Counted from the first letter of the stretch, positions 16,115-25,903 are shown. The stretch: 64,000 bases of DNA from Oceanospirillaceae bacterium (GCA_015665455.1 JADFAD010000004.1:1-64000), one strand, 5' to 3'. Numbers and translations: made by a program. The notes: generated by a model not told the origin, from the sequence alone.

Positions 16115-16303
16115 GCGAACGACTTCAAGTTATGGTGGGGTCTTGAGTCACCAGATATTGAAAGACGCAATGTTTTTATTGGTACTGGGATCTGCCGTTA
16201 AATCTCCCGATTAGAAATGCTTTTCCAATATAGGGCGGTCGCCCCATACCTAGATTTTTGTACGTCCATATAATTTGCAGAATCTTTTCTGATTTATACT
16301 TGG

Positions 16304-17056
16304 ATGTTTACGATGAAGTTTATTCGTGTTTCAAAGCTTGATGAATACCACAAAAATGAGATTTGGGATCTTTATCGTAAAAAATATCATACCAATAGAG
16401 AGCGATTCTTTAGAGGCCTTCCTGTGGATGGGACGGCCGTTCTTTTTACCGGGGAGCATGAACATCACATTGTGGGGTTTTTCTTTTTAGAAACACGAGT
16501 TTTTAAATGCAGAAATAAAAACCATAGAGTGATATTTACAAGTGACTTGGTGATCAGTAAATCTTACCAAGGACGACGATTGGCAGAGATTGCAGGTCTT
16601 ATTTACTTTTTGAAAGATAAAATATTCCACCCTTTTTCTACGCACTACTTGTTTCTGGCGGCAAGTAGTTTTGTAGGTTGTTCTCTTATGATTCGGAACT
16701 TTAAAGAGTTTTGGCCGCAACCGGCAAGTAAAACGCCAAGGGAGATGGATTTACTTAAAGATACAGCATCTGATCATTATTTTGGTCGTTTTTATGAAGA
16801 CTATACAAAAACGGCATTTTTAAATCCTGTTCCTAAATTTAACCCTGTAGGTAACCCTAACAACATGGATCATCGTGGTTACTTGGAGTATTACCAAGAT
16901 AAGTTGCCAGAAGCGGAAAAAGGGCAGGCGTTGGTTTGCATTGCGCCAATATCCAGGGCCAACTTTAAATCATTATGTTCTCAAACACTGTCAGGCATAT
17001 TAAAGAAAAAAGCGGAAAAAAAGTGGATCGAAGAAACGAGAAACACGTGGCTATGA
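16304..17056 (+). CDS. Putative GNAT-fold acyltransferase-like protein
   Basis: A 250-residue soluble protein. Residues 84-105 read VIFTSDLVISKSYQGRRLAEIAG. The strand-then-QGRRLAE arrangement resembles the acetyl-CoA-binding motif A of GNAT enzymes (Q/R-x-x-G-x-G/A), and the preceding HHIVGFFFLETRVF could be the strand pair before it. The remaining C-terminal half (DHYFGRFYEDYTKTAFLNPVPKFNPVGNPNNMDHRGYLEYY) is unfamiliar. Assignment to GNAT is tentative. The gene is alone and ends at a good terminator. Confidence 0.5.
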   Translation: MFTMKFIRVSKLDEYHKNEIWDLYRKKYHTNRERFFRGLPVDGTAVLFTGEHEHHIVGFFFLETRVFKCRNKNHRVIFTSDLVISKSYQGRRLAEIAGLIYFLKDKIFHPFSTHYLFLAASSFVGCSLMIRNFKEFWPQPASKTPREMDLLKDTASDHYFGRFYEDYTKTAFLNPVPKFNPVGNPNNMDHRGYLEYYQDKLPEAEKGQALVCIAPISRANFKSLCSQTLSGILKKKAEKKWIEETRNTWL

Positions 17057-17108
17057 AGTAAACCAGTTCTAAGGTTTATGCCCTCACACTGGTAGCTAAT
17101 ACTATTCT

Positions 17109-17134
17109 AAAGAGGGGCTTAGGCCTCTTTTTAT
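17109..17134 (+). terminator. Intrinsic terminator
   Basis: AAAGAGG (17109-17115) and CCTCTTT (17124-17130) form a stem around GGCTTAGG, followed by a T tract. It lies 52 bp past the preceding stop codon. Confidence 0.8.
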
Positions 17135-17281
17135 TTGTATGCCCGTTTTTCTATTTATGTTTTGGATGAATAATGTACAGCTTTACTCGACTTTAAGTCG
17201 CTTAATCTTTATAGTGCGCCCCTTCTGTATTGGCCTCAAGGTCATGCTGTTTTTTCTTTCTCTTCTCCTAGGAATACGTCT

Positions 17282-18886
17282 TTGATTTCCACCGCAAACA
17301 TCACTATGCAGTTTGGCTCTGAGCCTTTGTTCGAAAATATTTCAGCTAAATTTGGCAATGGAAACCGTTATGGTTTAATCGGCGCGAATGGCTGTGGTAA
17401 GTCGACTTTCATGAAAATTTTGAGTGGTGAATTGGCGCCAACGTCAGGGAATGTTTCAGTCACGCCAGGCTTTAAAGTTGGTACGCTGAGTCAGGACCAG
17501 TTCGCTTTTGAAGAGTATAGCGTTATCGATGCTGTGATTAAGGGTGATGTGGAGCTTTGGGAGGTAAAACAAGAGCGGGATAGAATTTATTCTTTGCCTG
17601 AAATGTCCGAAGAAGACGGGATGAAGGTCGCTGATTTGGAAACTGAATTCGCCGAAATGGATGGCTACAGTGCGGAAAGTCGTGCAGGTGATATCTTGTT
17701 AGAAGCGGGCATTGCAGAAGAATATCACTTCGGTTCTATGGCTCAGGTTGCTCCTGGATTGAAGGTAAGAGTGTTGTTAGCGCAAGCGCTTTTTTCTAAC
17801 CCTGATATTTTGTTATTGGATGAACCAACCAATAACTTGGATATTCATACCATTAACTGGCTTGCGACGGTATTGAACCAACGTAAGTGCACCATGATCA
17901 TTATTTCTCACGATCGACATTTCTTAAATTCTGTTTGTACGCACATGGCGGACATTGATTATGGTGAGCTTCGGATTTATCCGGGGAACTATGAATACTT
18001 CATGGAAGCGTCTGCGTTAATACGAGAGCAGTTGCATTCAGAGAATGCAAAAAAGAGTGCTGAAATTGATGAGCTGCAAGCGTTTGTAAATCGCTTTTCG
18101 GCGAACGCATCTAAGGCAAAACAAGCCAGTTCACGTGCTAAGAAAATGGATAAAATTAAGCTTGATGAGGTTAAGTCGTCTAGCCGTTTAACGCCTTCAT
18201 TGAGTTTCAGACAAGAAAAGAAGCTTCACCGACAAGCTTTGGTTTTGGAAGATCTTGCCCACGGGTTTGACGGCGAGCAATTGTTTGATGGTGGTAATTT
18301 GATCCTTGAAGCGGGTGCAAAGCTGGCTGTGATTGGTGAAAATGGGGCGGGTAAAACTACGTTCTTGCGTTGTTTAATGGAAGAGATTGAAGCAAACAAG
18401 GGGGTTGTTAAGTGGTCTGAAAACGCCACTGTCGCGTATTGCCCTCAAGACAGCACTGAAGACTTTAATTGTGATTTGGATTTGTTTGATTGGATGTCTC
18501 AATGGCGTAAACCAAAGCATGATGACTTGATGGTTCGTGGAATGCTAGGGCGTTTATTGTTTACCGCTGACGACATTAATAAGAAAGCGAATGTATGTTC
18601 TGGTGGAGAGAAGAATCGTCTGTTGTTTGGTAAGTTAATGATGATGGATACGAATGTATTGATCATGGATGAGCCAACGAACCACTTGGACATGGAAGCC
18701 ATTGAAGCATTGAATCAGGCATTAGACGCTTACGATGGAACCTTGATCTTCGTGAGTCATGACCGGGAATTTGTATCTACTTTGGCGACGCGTGTCGTTG
18801 AGATTAAAGATCAAACAATTGTGGATTTTCACGGTACTTACGATGAGTATCTTGCTAGCCAAGAGCAGAGTACTAAAGTCGCCTAG
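17282..18886 (+). CDS. ybiT: ABC-F ATPase YbiT
   Basis: This 534-residue protein aligns end to end in memory with E. coli YbiT, including [17 protein letters not shown] and [16 protein letters not shown]. It has two ABC domains and no membrane part. Walker A of domain 1 is GANGCGKST and Walker B is [10 protein letters not shown]. The first signature is the family-typical degenerate [14 protein letters not shown], while domain 2 has GENGAGKT, a canonical [13 protein letters not shown] signature and LIMDEPTNH. The charged linker (residues 240-300) is the P-site tRNA-interaction motif of ABC-F factors. Such proteins act on the ribosome as translation factors; YbiT's precise role is not settled. 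The start is TTG with AGGAA upstream. Confidence 0.95.
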   Translation: MISTANITMQFGSEPLFENISAKFGNGNRYGLIGANGCGKSTFMKILSGELAPTSGNVSVTPGFKVGTLSQDQFAFEEYSVIDAVIKGDVELWEVKQERDRIYSLPEMSEEDGMKVADLETEFAEMDGYSAESRAGDILLEAGIAEEYHFGSMAQVAPGLKVRVLLAQALFSNPDILLLDEPTNNLDIHTINWLATVLNQRKCTMIIISHDRHFLNSVCTHMADIDYGELRIYPGNYEYFMEASALIREQLHSENAKKSAEIDELQAFVNRFSANASKAKQASSRAKKMDKIKLDEVKSSSRLTPSLSFRQEKKLHRQALVLEDLAHGFDGEQLFDGGNLILEAGAKLAVIGENGAGKTTFLRCLMEEIEANKGVVKWSENATVAYCPQDSTEDFNCDLDLFDWMSQWRKPKHDDLMVRGMLGRLLFTADDINKKANVCSGGEKNRLLFGKLMMMDTNVLIMDEPTNHLDMEAIEALNQALDAYDGTLIFVSHDREFVSTLATRVVEIKDQTIVDFHGTYDEYLASQEQSTKVA

Positions 18887-19171
18887 TCTCTTAGGAAGGG
18901 CGTTCTCTTTCCTAACGAAATGAAATCATTTGGGGTTACGTATCATTCTATTGATGTCGTAGCCCTTATTATTTTGTCAGTCAGGAGTATTCTAAATTCG
19001 TCCCCTGATGGTCTGCGTGATTGGTTATCAATGCGTGTCTTTTTAATGTGTCCTCTTCTTGCTTATCATTTTGACGATCAGTCGTTCTAATTAATAAATA
19101 ATGTAAAGTTTCAATGCGGTATTGAATCATACCTGTATATAATTACATTATTTGTATCTTAAGGGTCTGTT

Positions 19172-19939
19172 TTGGCTGGTTTTAATACTCACTTGTCGGG
19201 TGCAGCTATCAGTGCAGGGTTATTATCGTCATCATTATTAATGACGGATCTTTTCTCGCCTGGGCAAACCGCAGTGTTGTGGTTGATTGGTACGATCGCC
19301 GGCTTGTTGCCTGATATTGATTCGGATTCTTCAATTGCGATCAGAGGTATTTTTAACGGTTTGGGGATACTCTCATCCTTCTCTGTGTTGTTTCTGTTTA
19401 ACGGTTTGCCATTGATTCATTTATGGGCCTTGATGTTGTCTGCGTTTGTGCTGGTTCGTTTTGTAGTGATGGAAGTTTTTGCTCGTTATACCAAGCACCG
19501 TGGGGCTCTGCACTCTATTCTTGCTGCGGTAATGTTTGGATCGGGCGGGGCTTATTTGGGGTGGAGGTTTTTAGATCTGTCGCTTGATTTCGCTTGGGCT
19601 GTGGGCATTTGTGTTTTTATGGGGTACATAACCCATTTAGTCTTGGATGAGTTCTCATCCGTAAATTTATCAGGAATGGAGCTTAAAGCGTCTTTTGGTA
19701 CCGCCCTTAAGTTGATGAGTTTAAATAATATTTACACTTCTCTTTTGTTTGTTGCTATTACAGGCTTTTTTCTTGTTTCGCTTCCAGCGCCTGAACGGCT
19801 GAACTCTGTCATTTTCAATGAGCGTGCTTCTCAATACGTGATTGATTCTTTGGAACGACTACAGGAAGGTAATACGAGTATTATCGATGGATTGCAGCAT
19901 GAATTGAAGAATGGGTTGAAGGATGACTTAAGGAATTAG
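19172..19939 (+). CDS. YdjM-family inner-membrane metal-dependent hydrolase (DUF457)
   Basis: A 255-residue membrane protein starting at TTG 19172. It begins MAGFNTHLSGAAISAGLL, where the histidine in NTH is the first conserved metal ligand. GLLPDIDSDSS supplies the D-x-D pair, KHRGALHSILAA the HRG-x-xHS motif, and GYITHLVLDEF the last H-x-x-D. These are the hallmarks of YdjM/DUF457 proteins. Six hydrophobic segments are visible. E. coli YdjM is LexA-controlled and said to be membrane-bound; its substrate is not known. The C-terminal tail is charged and helical. It precedes the LRR-kinase gene by 68 bp, so the two may be co-transcribed. Confidence 0.85.
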   Translation: MAGFNTHLSGAAISAGLLSSSLLMTDLFSPGQTAVLWLIGTIAGLLPDIDSDSSIAIRGIFNGLGILSSFSVLFLFNGLPLIHLWALMLSAFVLVRFVVMEVFARYTKHRGALHSILAAVMFGSGGAYLGWRFLDLSLDFAWAVGICVFMGYITHLVLDEFSSVNLSGMELKASFGTALKLMSLNNIYTSLLFVAITGFFLVSLPAPERLNSVIFNERASQYVIDSLERLQEGNTSIIDGLQHELKNGLKDDLRN

Positions 19940-20007
19940 ATTTTTAGTTTGTATGTGGATCTATTATCATGGCGAACATTTTTTAAACGACGTTTGGGTT
20001 ACTTATT

Positions 20008-21363
20008 TTGCAAACTTTAGAGCAGTTAAAATCGGGACAGTTATTGGGGATAAAGCGATTGCAGATTTCTGAAAGCTTAACTGAGTTTCCAAGTGAGATT
20101 TTTGAGTTGGCGGATTCCCTCGAGGTTTTGGATTTGTCGAATAACAAGCTTGATCGTTTACCTTCCGATTTAAGCCGTTTGCATCAGCTAAAGATTTTGT
20201 TTTTATCTAATAATGAGTTTGAGCATATACCTGATGTGATGTTTGATTGTCCTGAGTTGGAAATGATTGGCTTTAAAGCTAATCGAATCAAGACGGTTGC
20301 AGAGAATGCGTTTCCACTCAAAACCCGATGGTTAATTCTTACTGATAATCAAATTGAGACGCTTCCGGAATCAATGGGGCAACTCTATCGGCTCCAAAAA
20401 TTGGCGTTGGCGGGCAATAGGCTGGTAGCGTTACCTAATTCTATGGCTGATTGTAAACGCTTGGAGTTGGCCAGAATTTCAGCCAACCAATTGATCTCTT
20501 TGCCGGATTGGTTATTTCAGTTGCCTAGACTTTCTTGGTTGGCATTTGACGGAAATCCCTTACTAACTTCAGGTAATACATCTCTCTCTAAGAATGACTC
20601 TATGATCAAAGTACAAATGAAGGATTTAGAGTTAGGTGAACAATTGGGTGAAGGCGCTTCTGGTGTTATCTATCGAGCTAAATGGCTTAATCAACCTGAT
20701 AGCCTTGAAGGGACGGACTCATTCGTTGCTGTGAAGTTATTCAAAGGAGAGGTGACGAGTGATGGTTATCCAAAAGATGAACTTAACTGCTGTTTAACAG
20801 CGGGGGATCATCCGAATTTAATTAAAGTGGTTGCTCAGATTGCAGAAAAAGACCAACTGGGTTTGGTCATGGAATTGATTCCAAATACTTTTTATAACCT
20901 GGGTTTACCGCCTTCTTTAGTGACTTGTACTCGAGATACTTTTTCAGAAGGGACTCAGTTTGAGCCTGAAAATATTACTAAGGTAATGTTGGATATGGCA
21001 GATGCTATGTCTCATTTACATCAGCAAGGCGTCAGTCATGGTGATGTATACGCGCATAATACGATGATTGATGACAATGCTTCGGCGTTATTTGGTGACT
21101 TTGGTGCGTCTTCTGATTTGTCCCAACTTCCTGTGCTGCAAAAAGAGGCTATGGAGAGCATTGAGGTTCGAGCGTTTGGTTGTTTACTCGATGATTTGAT
21201 AACGCTAACTGATCCGGGCGTTGGAAGTGAGATACTGAGTGATTTAGCTGTATTAAGGGATGACTGTATGCAGTCGTCAATGGGGTCTCGCCCAAGGTTT
21301 TCTGACATCAAATCTAAGCTTCTCTCTGTTTCTGAATTAAGAGGAGGCGCGTTGGTTTGTTAA
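20008..21363 (+). CDS. Leucine-rich-repeat / protein kinase fusion
   Basis: The 451-residue protein (TTG start) has an N-terminal LRR array, about residues 30-190: LEVLDLSNNKLDRLPSDLS, LKILFLSNNEFEHIP, WLILTDNQIETLP, LQKLALAGNRLVALP, LISLPDWLF. A protein kinase domain follows at about 207-445. Its glycine loop is GEGASGVIYRAKW, the lysine is AVKLF (Lys243), the catalytic loop is HGDVYAHN (Asp346, with HRD changed to HGD and K-x-x-N lost to Y-A-H-N), and the metal loop is GDFGAS (364-366). Asp and Asn remain, so activity is possible but the missing catalytic-loop lysine is unusual. LRR-kinase fusions are rare outside eukaryotes and some bacteria. A terminator follows directly. Confidence 0.85.
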   Translation: MQTLEQLKSGQLLGIKRLQISESLTEFPSEIFELADSLEVLDLSNNKLDRLPSDLSRLHQLKILFLSNNEFEHIPDVMFDCPELEMIGFKANRIKTVAENAFPLKTRWLILTDNQIETLPESMGQLYRLQKLALAGNRLVALPNSMADCKRLELARISANQLISLPDWLFQLPRLSWLAFDGNPLLTSGNTSLSKNDSMIKVQMKDLELGEQLGEGASGVIYRAKWLNQPDSLEGTDSFVAVKLFKGEVTSDGYPKDELNCCLTAGDHPNLIKVVAQIAEKDQLGLVMELIPNTFYNLGLPPSLVTCTRDTFSEGTQFEPENITKVMLDMADAMSHLHQQGVSHGDVYAHNTMIDDNASALFGDFGASSDLSQLPVLQKEAMESIEVRAFGCLLDDLITLTDPGVGSEILSDLAVLRDDCMQSSMGSRPRFSDIKSKLLSVSELRGGALVC

Positions 21364-21371
21364 TCATTGGG

Positions 21372-21409
21372 TGAACCGCTTTATAGTTTATGAAGCGGTT
21401 CATCTTTTT
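21372..21409 (+). terminator. Intrinsic terminator
   Basis: TGAACCGCTT (21372-21381) pairs perfectly with AAGCGGTTCA (21393-21402), then TCTTTTTG. It ends the LRR-kinase transcript. Confidence 0.85.
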
Positions 21410-21436
21410 GATGGTTTCGTTAGTCAGTGAGAAGAT

Positions 21437-21655
21437 ATGAGAAGCGAATTAAAAACCAGAATTATTCAAGTGTGTGATAAAAAGATAAAAGCAAAAGGGA
21501 TTGGTGTTGGCTTGTCTTTTTATGCTTTTTTTGCAAATAAAAATGATGATCCTGAGTTGTTGATGGAGGCCGCTGAGTGGTGGATTAAGACACATCAATT
21601 AGATCACTTTGAAAAAGCAGTGAAGATCAAAGCTTTGGTGGAAGAGTTGAATTGA
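21437..21655 (+). CDS. Small conserved protein (DUF6500-like)
   Basis: A 72-residue soluble protein: MRSELKTRIIQVCDKKIKAKGIGVGLSFYAFFANKNDDPELLMEAAEWWIKTHQLDHFEKAVKIKALVEELN. (given here in pieces: helix IIQVCDKKIKAKG, then LSFYAFFANKND, then AAEWWIKTHQLDHFEKA.) It resembles, from memory, the DUF6500 family of small proteins. No function is known. It is short, charged, and has a single cysteine. It follows a terminator and precedes a GNAT remnant, so it is probably monocistronic. Confidence 0.6.
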   Translation: MRSELKTRIIQVCDKKIKAKGIGVGLSFYAFFANKNDDPELLMEAAEWWIKTHQLDHFEKAVKIKALVEELN

Positions 21656-21739
21656 ACCTCAAGCGTTTATTTCATTTCAGCGTATTTCTTTAGTTGCTAT
21701 TCTGCCTCAAGACCCTGCTTTTTTCTTTTCTTCATAGGC

Positions 21740-21877
21740 ATGGAGGTTTCTGAATTCTGGTGTGATGCTCGTGGTACTGCTGCGAGTTTTTACCATCAAT
21801 TTGGTTTAGTGACGCAAGGTAATCAGCTTTATAAAAGTGGTGTTGCTTACTTCAGAATGCGTATGTCATTGTCGTGA
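21740..21877 (+). pseudogene. C-terminal remnant of a GNAT acetyltransferase
   Basis: A 45-codon frame reads MEVSEFWCDARGTAASFYHQ, then FGLVTQGNQLYKSGVAYFRMRM. The W-C-D-A-R-x-x-A-x-x-FY-x-x-x-G-F-x-x-x-G pattern with a closing Y-x-RM is the C-terminal third of GNAT enzymes, including the motif B tyrosine. The acetyl-CoA-binding motif A is absent and no matching frame lies upstream. It is therefore a truncated relic, and may be left from a deletion at the adjacent GNAT locus. Confidence 0.65.
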
Positions 21878-21954
21878 AATAGTCGGTAGCCCACTGGTTC
21901 GAATTCTTTTTTACTGAATGTTTATATAGACCGTTGTTTTTTGGAAGTGTTTTT

Positions 21955-22803
21955 ATGGATGATTTGAATTTTGAAATACGGACTATGGCTCGCCACGAAT
22001 TGGACATAGTCGTTGAGTGGGCAGCCCAAGAGGGATGGAACCCAGGTAAAAGCGATGCAAAATCGTTTTATGCTGTAGATCCAGAGGGCTTTTTAGTTGG
22101 TGTGTTGAATGGCGAAGTGATCGCGTCTATTTCTGTTGTTAAATACGATGATACGTTTGGGTTCTTAGGCTTTTATATCGTTAGACAAGACTTTCGTGAT
22201 CAAGGGTATGGTTATCGCCTATGGAAAGCCGGTATGGGACGCTTAGCGGGGTGTAATGTTGGTTTGGATGGTGTGGTTGATCAGCAAGATAACTATCGTA
22301 AATCAGGCTTTTCTTTGGCTTATGGAAATATTCGCTATCAGGGCTTAGGTGGTGGATCGTATAAGCATGAACAGATAATGCCTTTGTCTGAGATCCAGTT
22401 TGATACTTTGAGGGTGTTTGATCGTAAATACTTTCCGGCTGAACGTTCAAATTTTCTCCATTCTTGGATAAACATACCGGGCAGTTTTTCGTCTGCATTT
22501 ATGTCGGGTTCTGCACTGGAAGGCTTTGGTGTAATTCGACCTTGTATGGAAGGGTATAAAGTAGGGCCTTTATTCGCAAGTTCGGCAGAGGTTGCTGAGG
22601 CGATCTTTTTGGATCTTCAGTCTAAGCTTAAAGACACAGAGGTCATTTTTCTGGATGTTCCTGAGGTGAATGTAGCTGCGACGAAGCTGGCCCAGAAATA
22701 TAACATGGACATGGTGTTTAAAACGGCTCGTATGTACACCGCTGAACAACCTGAAATTGACTTGGATGGTGTTTATGGTGTGACTTCGTTTGAGCTTGGT
22801 TAG
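21955..22803 (+). CDS. GNAT acetyltransferase with YitH/DUF1248-like C-terminal domain
   Basis: The ATG at 21955 is preceded by GGAAG and gives 282 residues. The N-terminal GNAT half shows IRTMARHELDIVVEWAAQEGWNPG, a DAKSFYAVDPEGFLVG strand pair, and motif A as FLGFYIVRQDFRDQGYGYRLWKAG (R/Q-D-x-G-x-G). The C-terminal half from about residue 130 includes GVIRPCMEGYKVGPLFA and continues to MDMVFKTARMYT, matching two-domain acetyltransferases of the YitH/HscB-like type. The substrate is unknown. It is followed 9 bp later by the DUF1289 gene, so they likely form an operon. Confidence 0.85.
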   Translation: MDDLNFEIRTMARHELDIVVEWAAQEGWNPGKSDAKSFYAVDPEGFLVGVLNGEVIASISVVKYDDTFGFLGFYIVRQDFRDQGYGYRLWKAGMGRLAGCNVGLDGVVDQQDNYRKSGFSLAYGNIRYQGLGGGSYKHEQIMPLSEIQFDTLRVFDRKYFPAERSNFLHSWINIPGSFSSAFMSGSALEGFGVIRPCMEGYKVGPLFASSAEVAEAIFLDLQSKLKDTEVIFLDVPEVNVAATKLAQKYNMDMVFKTARMYTAEQPEIDLDGVYGVTSFELG

Positions 22804-22812
22804 GTTGAGAGT

Positions 22813-23004
22813 ATGGTTGCGGCGACTGTTATTGAATCCCCTTGTGTTAGAAATTGTTGTCTTGATGACAAAGATGTTTGTCTGGGGTGTTTTCGTACTC
22901 TTGAGGAGATTAAATCTTGGGGAGCAGCGCCTCCTCAATTAAGGCAGGCAATTATCAGAAACGCGGACTTGAGGAAGAAGGAGCGAGGTAAAAAACGAGA
23001 GTAG
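22813..23004 (+). CDS. DUF1289 (YdhL-like) small cysteine protein
   Basis: A 63-residue protein with the DUF1289 motif ESPCVRNCCLDDKDVCLGCFRTLEEIKSW. The cysteines at C-x-x-x-C and C-x-x-C suggest a metal or Fe-S site, followed by a basic tail (LRKKERGKKRE). Function is unknown; many proteobacteria have one copy, often beside oxidoreductases. Here it trails the acetyltransferase by 9 bp and ends ahead of a strong shared terminator. Confidence 0.88.
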   Translation: MVAATVIESPCVRNCCLDDKDVCLGCFRTLEEIKSWGAAPPQLRQAIIRNADLRKKERGKKRE

Positions 23005-23054
23005 GGTATTTACGTTTATCCATTGTATTTCAAGTTTGTAAGCCCAGATAGAAC

Positions 23055-23086
23055 AAAACCCCACTGACTTTAATCAGTGGGGTTTT
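23055..23086. terminator. Strong bidirectional terminator
   Basis: AAAACCCCACTGA (23055-23067) pairs perfectly over 13 bp with TCAGTGGGGTTTT (23074-23086) with a 6-nt loop. It lies between the convergent DUF1289 and EF-G genes. Confidence 0.92.
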
Positions 23087-23106
23087 GAGAAGTTCACTAG
23101 AAGCTA

Positions 23107-25197
23107 TTACTTCTTAGCAGCTTTCTTTTCTTTCTCTTCTTCAATAACTTTGTCCGCAACGCTGTTTGGACAAGCCATGTAGTGTGAGAATTCCATCGAG
23201 AACTGACCACGACCAGAAGTCATAGTACGTAGGCTTCCGATGTAGCCGAACATTTCAGAAAGAGGAACGTCTGCTTTAATACGAACGCCAGTTACGCCCG
23301 CTTCCTGATCCTTGATCATGCCACGACGACGGTTCAAGTCACCAATAACGTCACCAACGTGATCGTCTGGAGTGAACACATCAACCTTCATGATTGGCTC
23401 AAGAAGCTGTGGGCCTGCTTTTGGCATTGACTGGCGGAATGCGCCTTTCGCTGCGATTTCAAAAGCGATTGCAGATGAATCCACTGGGTGGAAGCCACCG
23501 TCGAAAAGTTCAATTTCAAGATCAAGAACCTGGAAGCCAGCTAGTGGACCTTCCTGCATCATCATCTCGAAGCCTTTTTCTACTGCAGGCCAGAATTCCT
23601 TAGGAACGTTACCACCAACAACAGAAGAAGAGAACTGGAAGCCTGTACCTGGCTCACCTGGCTTGATGCGGTAGTCGATCTTACCGAACTGACCAGAACC
23701 ACCAGACTGCTTCTTGTGCGTGTAGCTGTCTTCTAGAGGCGTAGTAATAGTTTCACGATAAGCAACCTGTGGCTGACCTACTTCTAGTTCAACACCGTAA
23801 GTACGCTTAAGGATATCTACCTTAATGTCTAGGTGAAGTTCACCCATACCCTTAAGGATAGTTTCGCCAGTTTCTTCGTCTGTTTCAACGATGAATGATG
23901 GATCTTCTGCAACCATCTTACCAATTGCAACACCCATCTTCTCTGTAGAACCTTTATCTTTAGGCGTTACAGCGATAGAGATTACTGGCTCAGGGAAGAT
24001 CATTGGCTCAAGAGTACATTCGTGCTTAGGATCACATAGAGTGTGACCAGTTTGAACGTTCTTCATACCAACAACAGCAATGATATCACCCGCTTGAGCG
24101 CGATCGATTTCAGTACGGTCATCTGCGTGCATCTCAACCATACGGCCGATACGCTCTGTCTTACCAGTGTAAGAGTTAAGGATAGTCATGCCTTTTTCTA
24201 GTACACCTGAGTATACGCGGATAAAGGTAAGAGCACCGAAACGGTCATCCATAATCTTAAATGCTAGTGCACGGAAAGGCTCATCTACAGAAACTGTAGC
24301 AACTTCGCCTGTTGCTTCACCTGTTTCTGAATCAGTAAGAGGCTGTGCGTCTACTTCTGTTGGGCTTGGTAGATAATCTACAACAGCGTCAAGAATTAGC
24401 TGAACACCCTTGTTTTTAAATGCAGAACCACAATAAGTAGGGAAGAACGCCATTGTGCGAGTACCAGAACGGATACAACGCTTGATGTCTTCCATTGAAG
24501 GCTCTTCGCCATCCATGTAAGCCATCATTAGGTCGTCGTCTTGCTCAACAGCCATCTCGATTAGTTTTTCACGGTACTCTTCTACCTGATCAACCATGTC
24601 TGCTGGAATGTCTTGGATCTCGAAGTTTTCAGGAAGACCAGAGTCATCCCATACGAAAGCTTGGCGAGTTAGAAGGTCAACAACACCTACGAAACCGTCT
24701 TCACGACCGATTGGTAGAGTCATAACCATAGGGTTAGCACCCAGTACGTTTTCAACTTGACCTACAACGCGTAGGAAGTCTGCACCGATACGGTCTAACT
24801 TGTTTACGAAGATGATACGAGCAACTTCTGATTCGTTCGCATAACGCCAGTTAGTTTCTGACTGAGGCTCAACACCACCAGAACCACAGAAAACACCAAC
24901 ACCACCATCAAGTACTTTCAATGAACGGTAAACTTCTACAGTGAAGTCAACGTGTCCAGGAGTATCGATGATGTTCATGCGATGATCTTTCCAGAAACAA
25001 GTCGTCGCTGCTGACTGGATGGTAATACCGCGCTCAGCTTCCTGATCCATGAAGTCAGTCGTTGCTGCACCGTCGTGTACTTCACCTGTCTTATGGATTT
25101 TACCCGTAAGCTTAAGGATACGCTCAGTTGTAGTTGTCTTACCCGCATCAACGTGCGCGAAGATACCAATGTTTCTGTACTGTGATAAATCTGCCAT
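23107..25197 (-). CDS. fusA: Elongation factor G, stand-alone paralogue
   Basis: I use the ATG at 25197 ([26 protein letters not shown]), giving 696 residues; the longer frame adds 15 unlikely residues. G1 is [12 protein letters not shown]2 [13 protein letters not shown]3 DTPGHVDF and G4 NKLD, followed by domains II-V with the terminal [13 protein letters not shown] drives translocation and ribosome recycling. This copy is not flanked by rpsL, rpsG or tuf, so it is probably the second EF-G found in several marine Gammaproteobacteria (FusA2 type), with the str-operon copy elsewhere. Codon use is smooth and repetitive, suggesting high expression. The C-terminus is lysine-rich ([11 protein letters not shown]). 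Confidence 0.95.
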   Translation of the reverse strand: MADLSQYRNIGIFAHVDAGKTTTTERILKLTGKIHKTGEVHDGAATTDFMDQEAERGITIQSAATTCFWKDHRMNIIDTPGHVDFTVEVYRSLKVLDGGVGVFCGSGGVEPQSETNWRYANESEVARIIFVNKLDRIGADFLRVVGQVENVLGANPMVMTLPIGREDGFVGVVDLLTRQAFVWDDSGLPENFEIQDIPADMVDQVEEYREKLIEMAVEQDDDLMMAYMDGEEPSMEDIKRCIRSGTRTMAFFPTYCGSAFKNKGVQLILDAVVDYLPSPTEVDAQPLTDSETGEATGEVATVSVDEPFRALAFKIMDDRFGALTFIRVYSGVLEKGMTILNSYTGKTERIGRMVEMHADDRTEIDRAQAGDIIAVVGMKNVQTGHTLCDPKHECTLEPMIFPEPVISIAVTPKDKGSTEKMGVAIGKMVAEDPSFIVETDEETGETILKGMGELHLDIKVDILKRTYGVELEVGQPQVAYRETITTPLEDSYTHKKQSGGSGQFGKIDYRIKPGEPGTGFQFSSSVVGGNVPKEFWPAVEKGFEMMMQEGPLAGFQVLDLEIELFDGGFHPVDSSAIAFEIAAKGAFRQSMPKAGPQLLEPIMKVDVFTPDDHVGDVIGDLNRRRGMIKDQEAGVTGVRIKADVPLSEMFGYIGSLRTMTSGRGQFSMEFSHYMACPNSVADKVIEEEKEKKAAKK

Positions 25198-25352
25198 TGT
25201 TTTACTCTGTATCAAATTAGCGTCGAAAAAAATTTCGAGCAAGTATACAGGTTTTTTCTCTTATTTTTATAGGTTTTTTATCCAATTTATTTAAATAAAC
25301 GTTGCAAGTAAGTTTAAGGTCTCAATTGAGGTAATTCTTCAGACAAAACAAC

Positions 25353-25373
25353 GTAAAGTAATTTAAAGTAAAG
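25353..25373 (+). promoter_or_regulatory. Possible CpxR-like box before the cupin gene
   Basis: GTAAAG (25353-25358) is followed one turn later by TTAAAG (25363-25368) and then overlaps another GTAAAG (25368-25373). This resembles the GTAAAG repeats before cpxR and the spy-like gene but is less exact. It lies about 63 bp before a secreted cupin gene. Confidence 0.3.
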
Positions 25374-25435
25374 ACAGGGCATGGCGCTGGTAAATAGCAG
25401 CTTTTAGAGCAAGTATCTAACGGGGTATAGGGGTT

Positions 25436-25903
25436 ATGAGTAAGGGCTTGAACGGCGTGGTTGGTAAGGGATGCTTAGTTATTGTTTTTGGGATAATGAG
25501 TTTATTCCAAAATATCGCTATGGCAGAGGTATCTTCCAGTATTTTGGCACAAAGTAATAAAAGTTGGGATGGAAATAGTTTTAAGTACCCTCAGGGTGAT
25601 GCTGAACTGACGGTTCAAAAAATTATAATAACGGCCAGTGATAAAGAGGTGTCCCTTTCAAACCATTGTCACCCGGTTCCTTTAGCAGGTTATATCCTCA
25701 AAGGAAGTGTAAAGGTGATTAAACCTTCTGGTGAGCATGTTTTCTTTAAGTCTGGGGATGCATTAATTGAGGTTGTGGACACCTGGCATAAAGGTATATT
25801 CACTGAAAACACGGAGTTGATTGTATTTTATGCTGGGAAATTGGGTATGCCGCTCACCGTGTTTAAAGAAGATAATTCAGCGTTATCTGATGCGTGTAAA
25901 TAA
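25436..25903 (+). CDS. Secreted cupin-domain protein
   Basis: A 155-residue protein with a signal peptide (hydrophobic stretch GCLVIVFGIMSLFQNIAMA, cleavage near AMA/E). The mature part is a single cupin barrel. Motif 1 is NHCHPVPLAGYILKGSVKV, with H-x-H and the later glutamate position replaced by hydrophobic residues. Motif 2 is GDALIEVVDTWHKG with its histidine. Two or three of the usual metal ligands are thus present. Periplasmic cupins of this type often handle small acids or sugars, but no function can be assigned. It is monocistronic, with a GTAAAG-repeat upstream that may be CpxR-controlled. Confidence 0.75.
   Translation: MSKGLNGVVGKGCLVIVFGIMSLFQNIAMAEVSSSILAQSNKSWDGNSFKYPQGDAELTVQKIIITASDKEVSLSNHCHPVPLAGYILKGSVKVIKPSGEHVFFKSGDALIEVVDTWHKGIFTENTELIVFYAGKLGMPLTVFKEDNSALSDACK

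Noticed and set aside
23372-25294. Several long frames antisense to the EF-G gene
   Set aside because: High-codon-bias genes often leave the complementary strand open; the encoded sequences look random.
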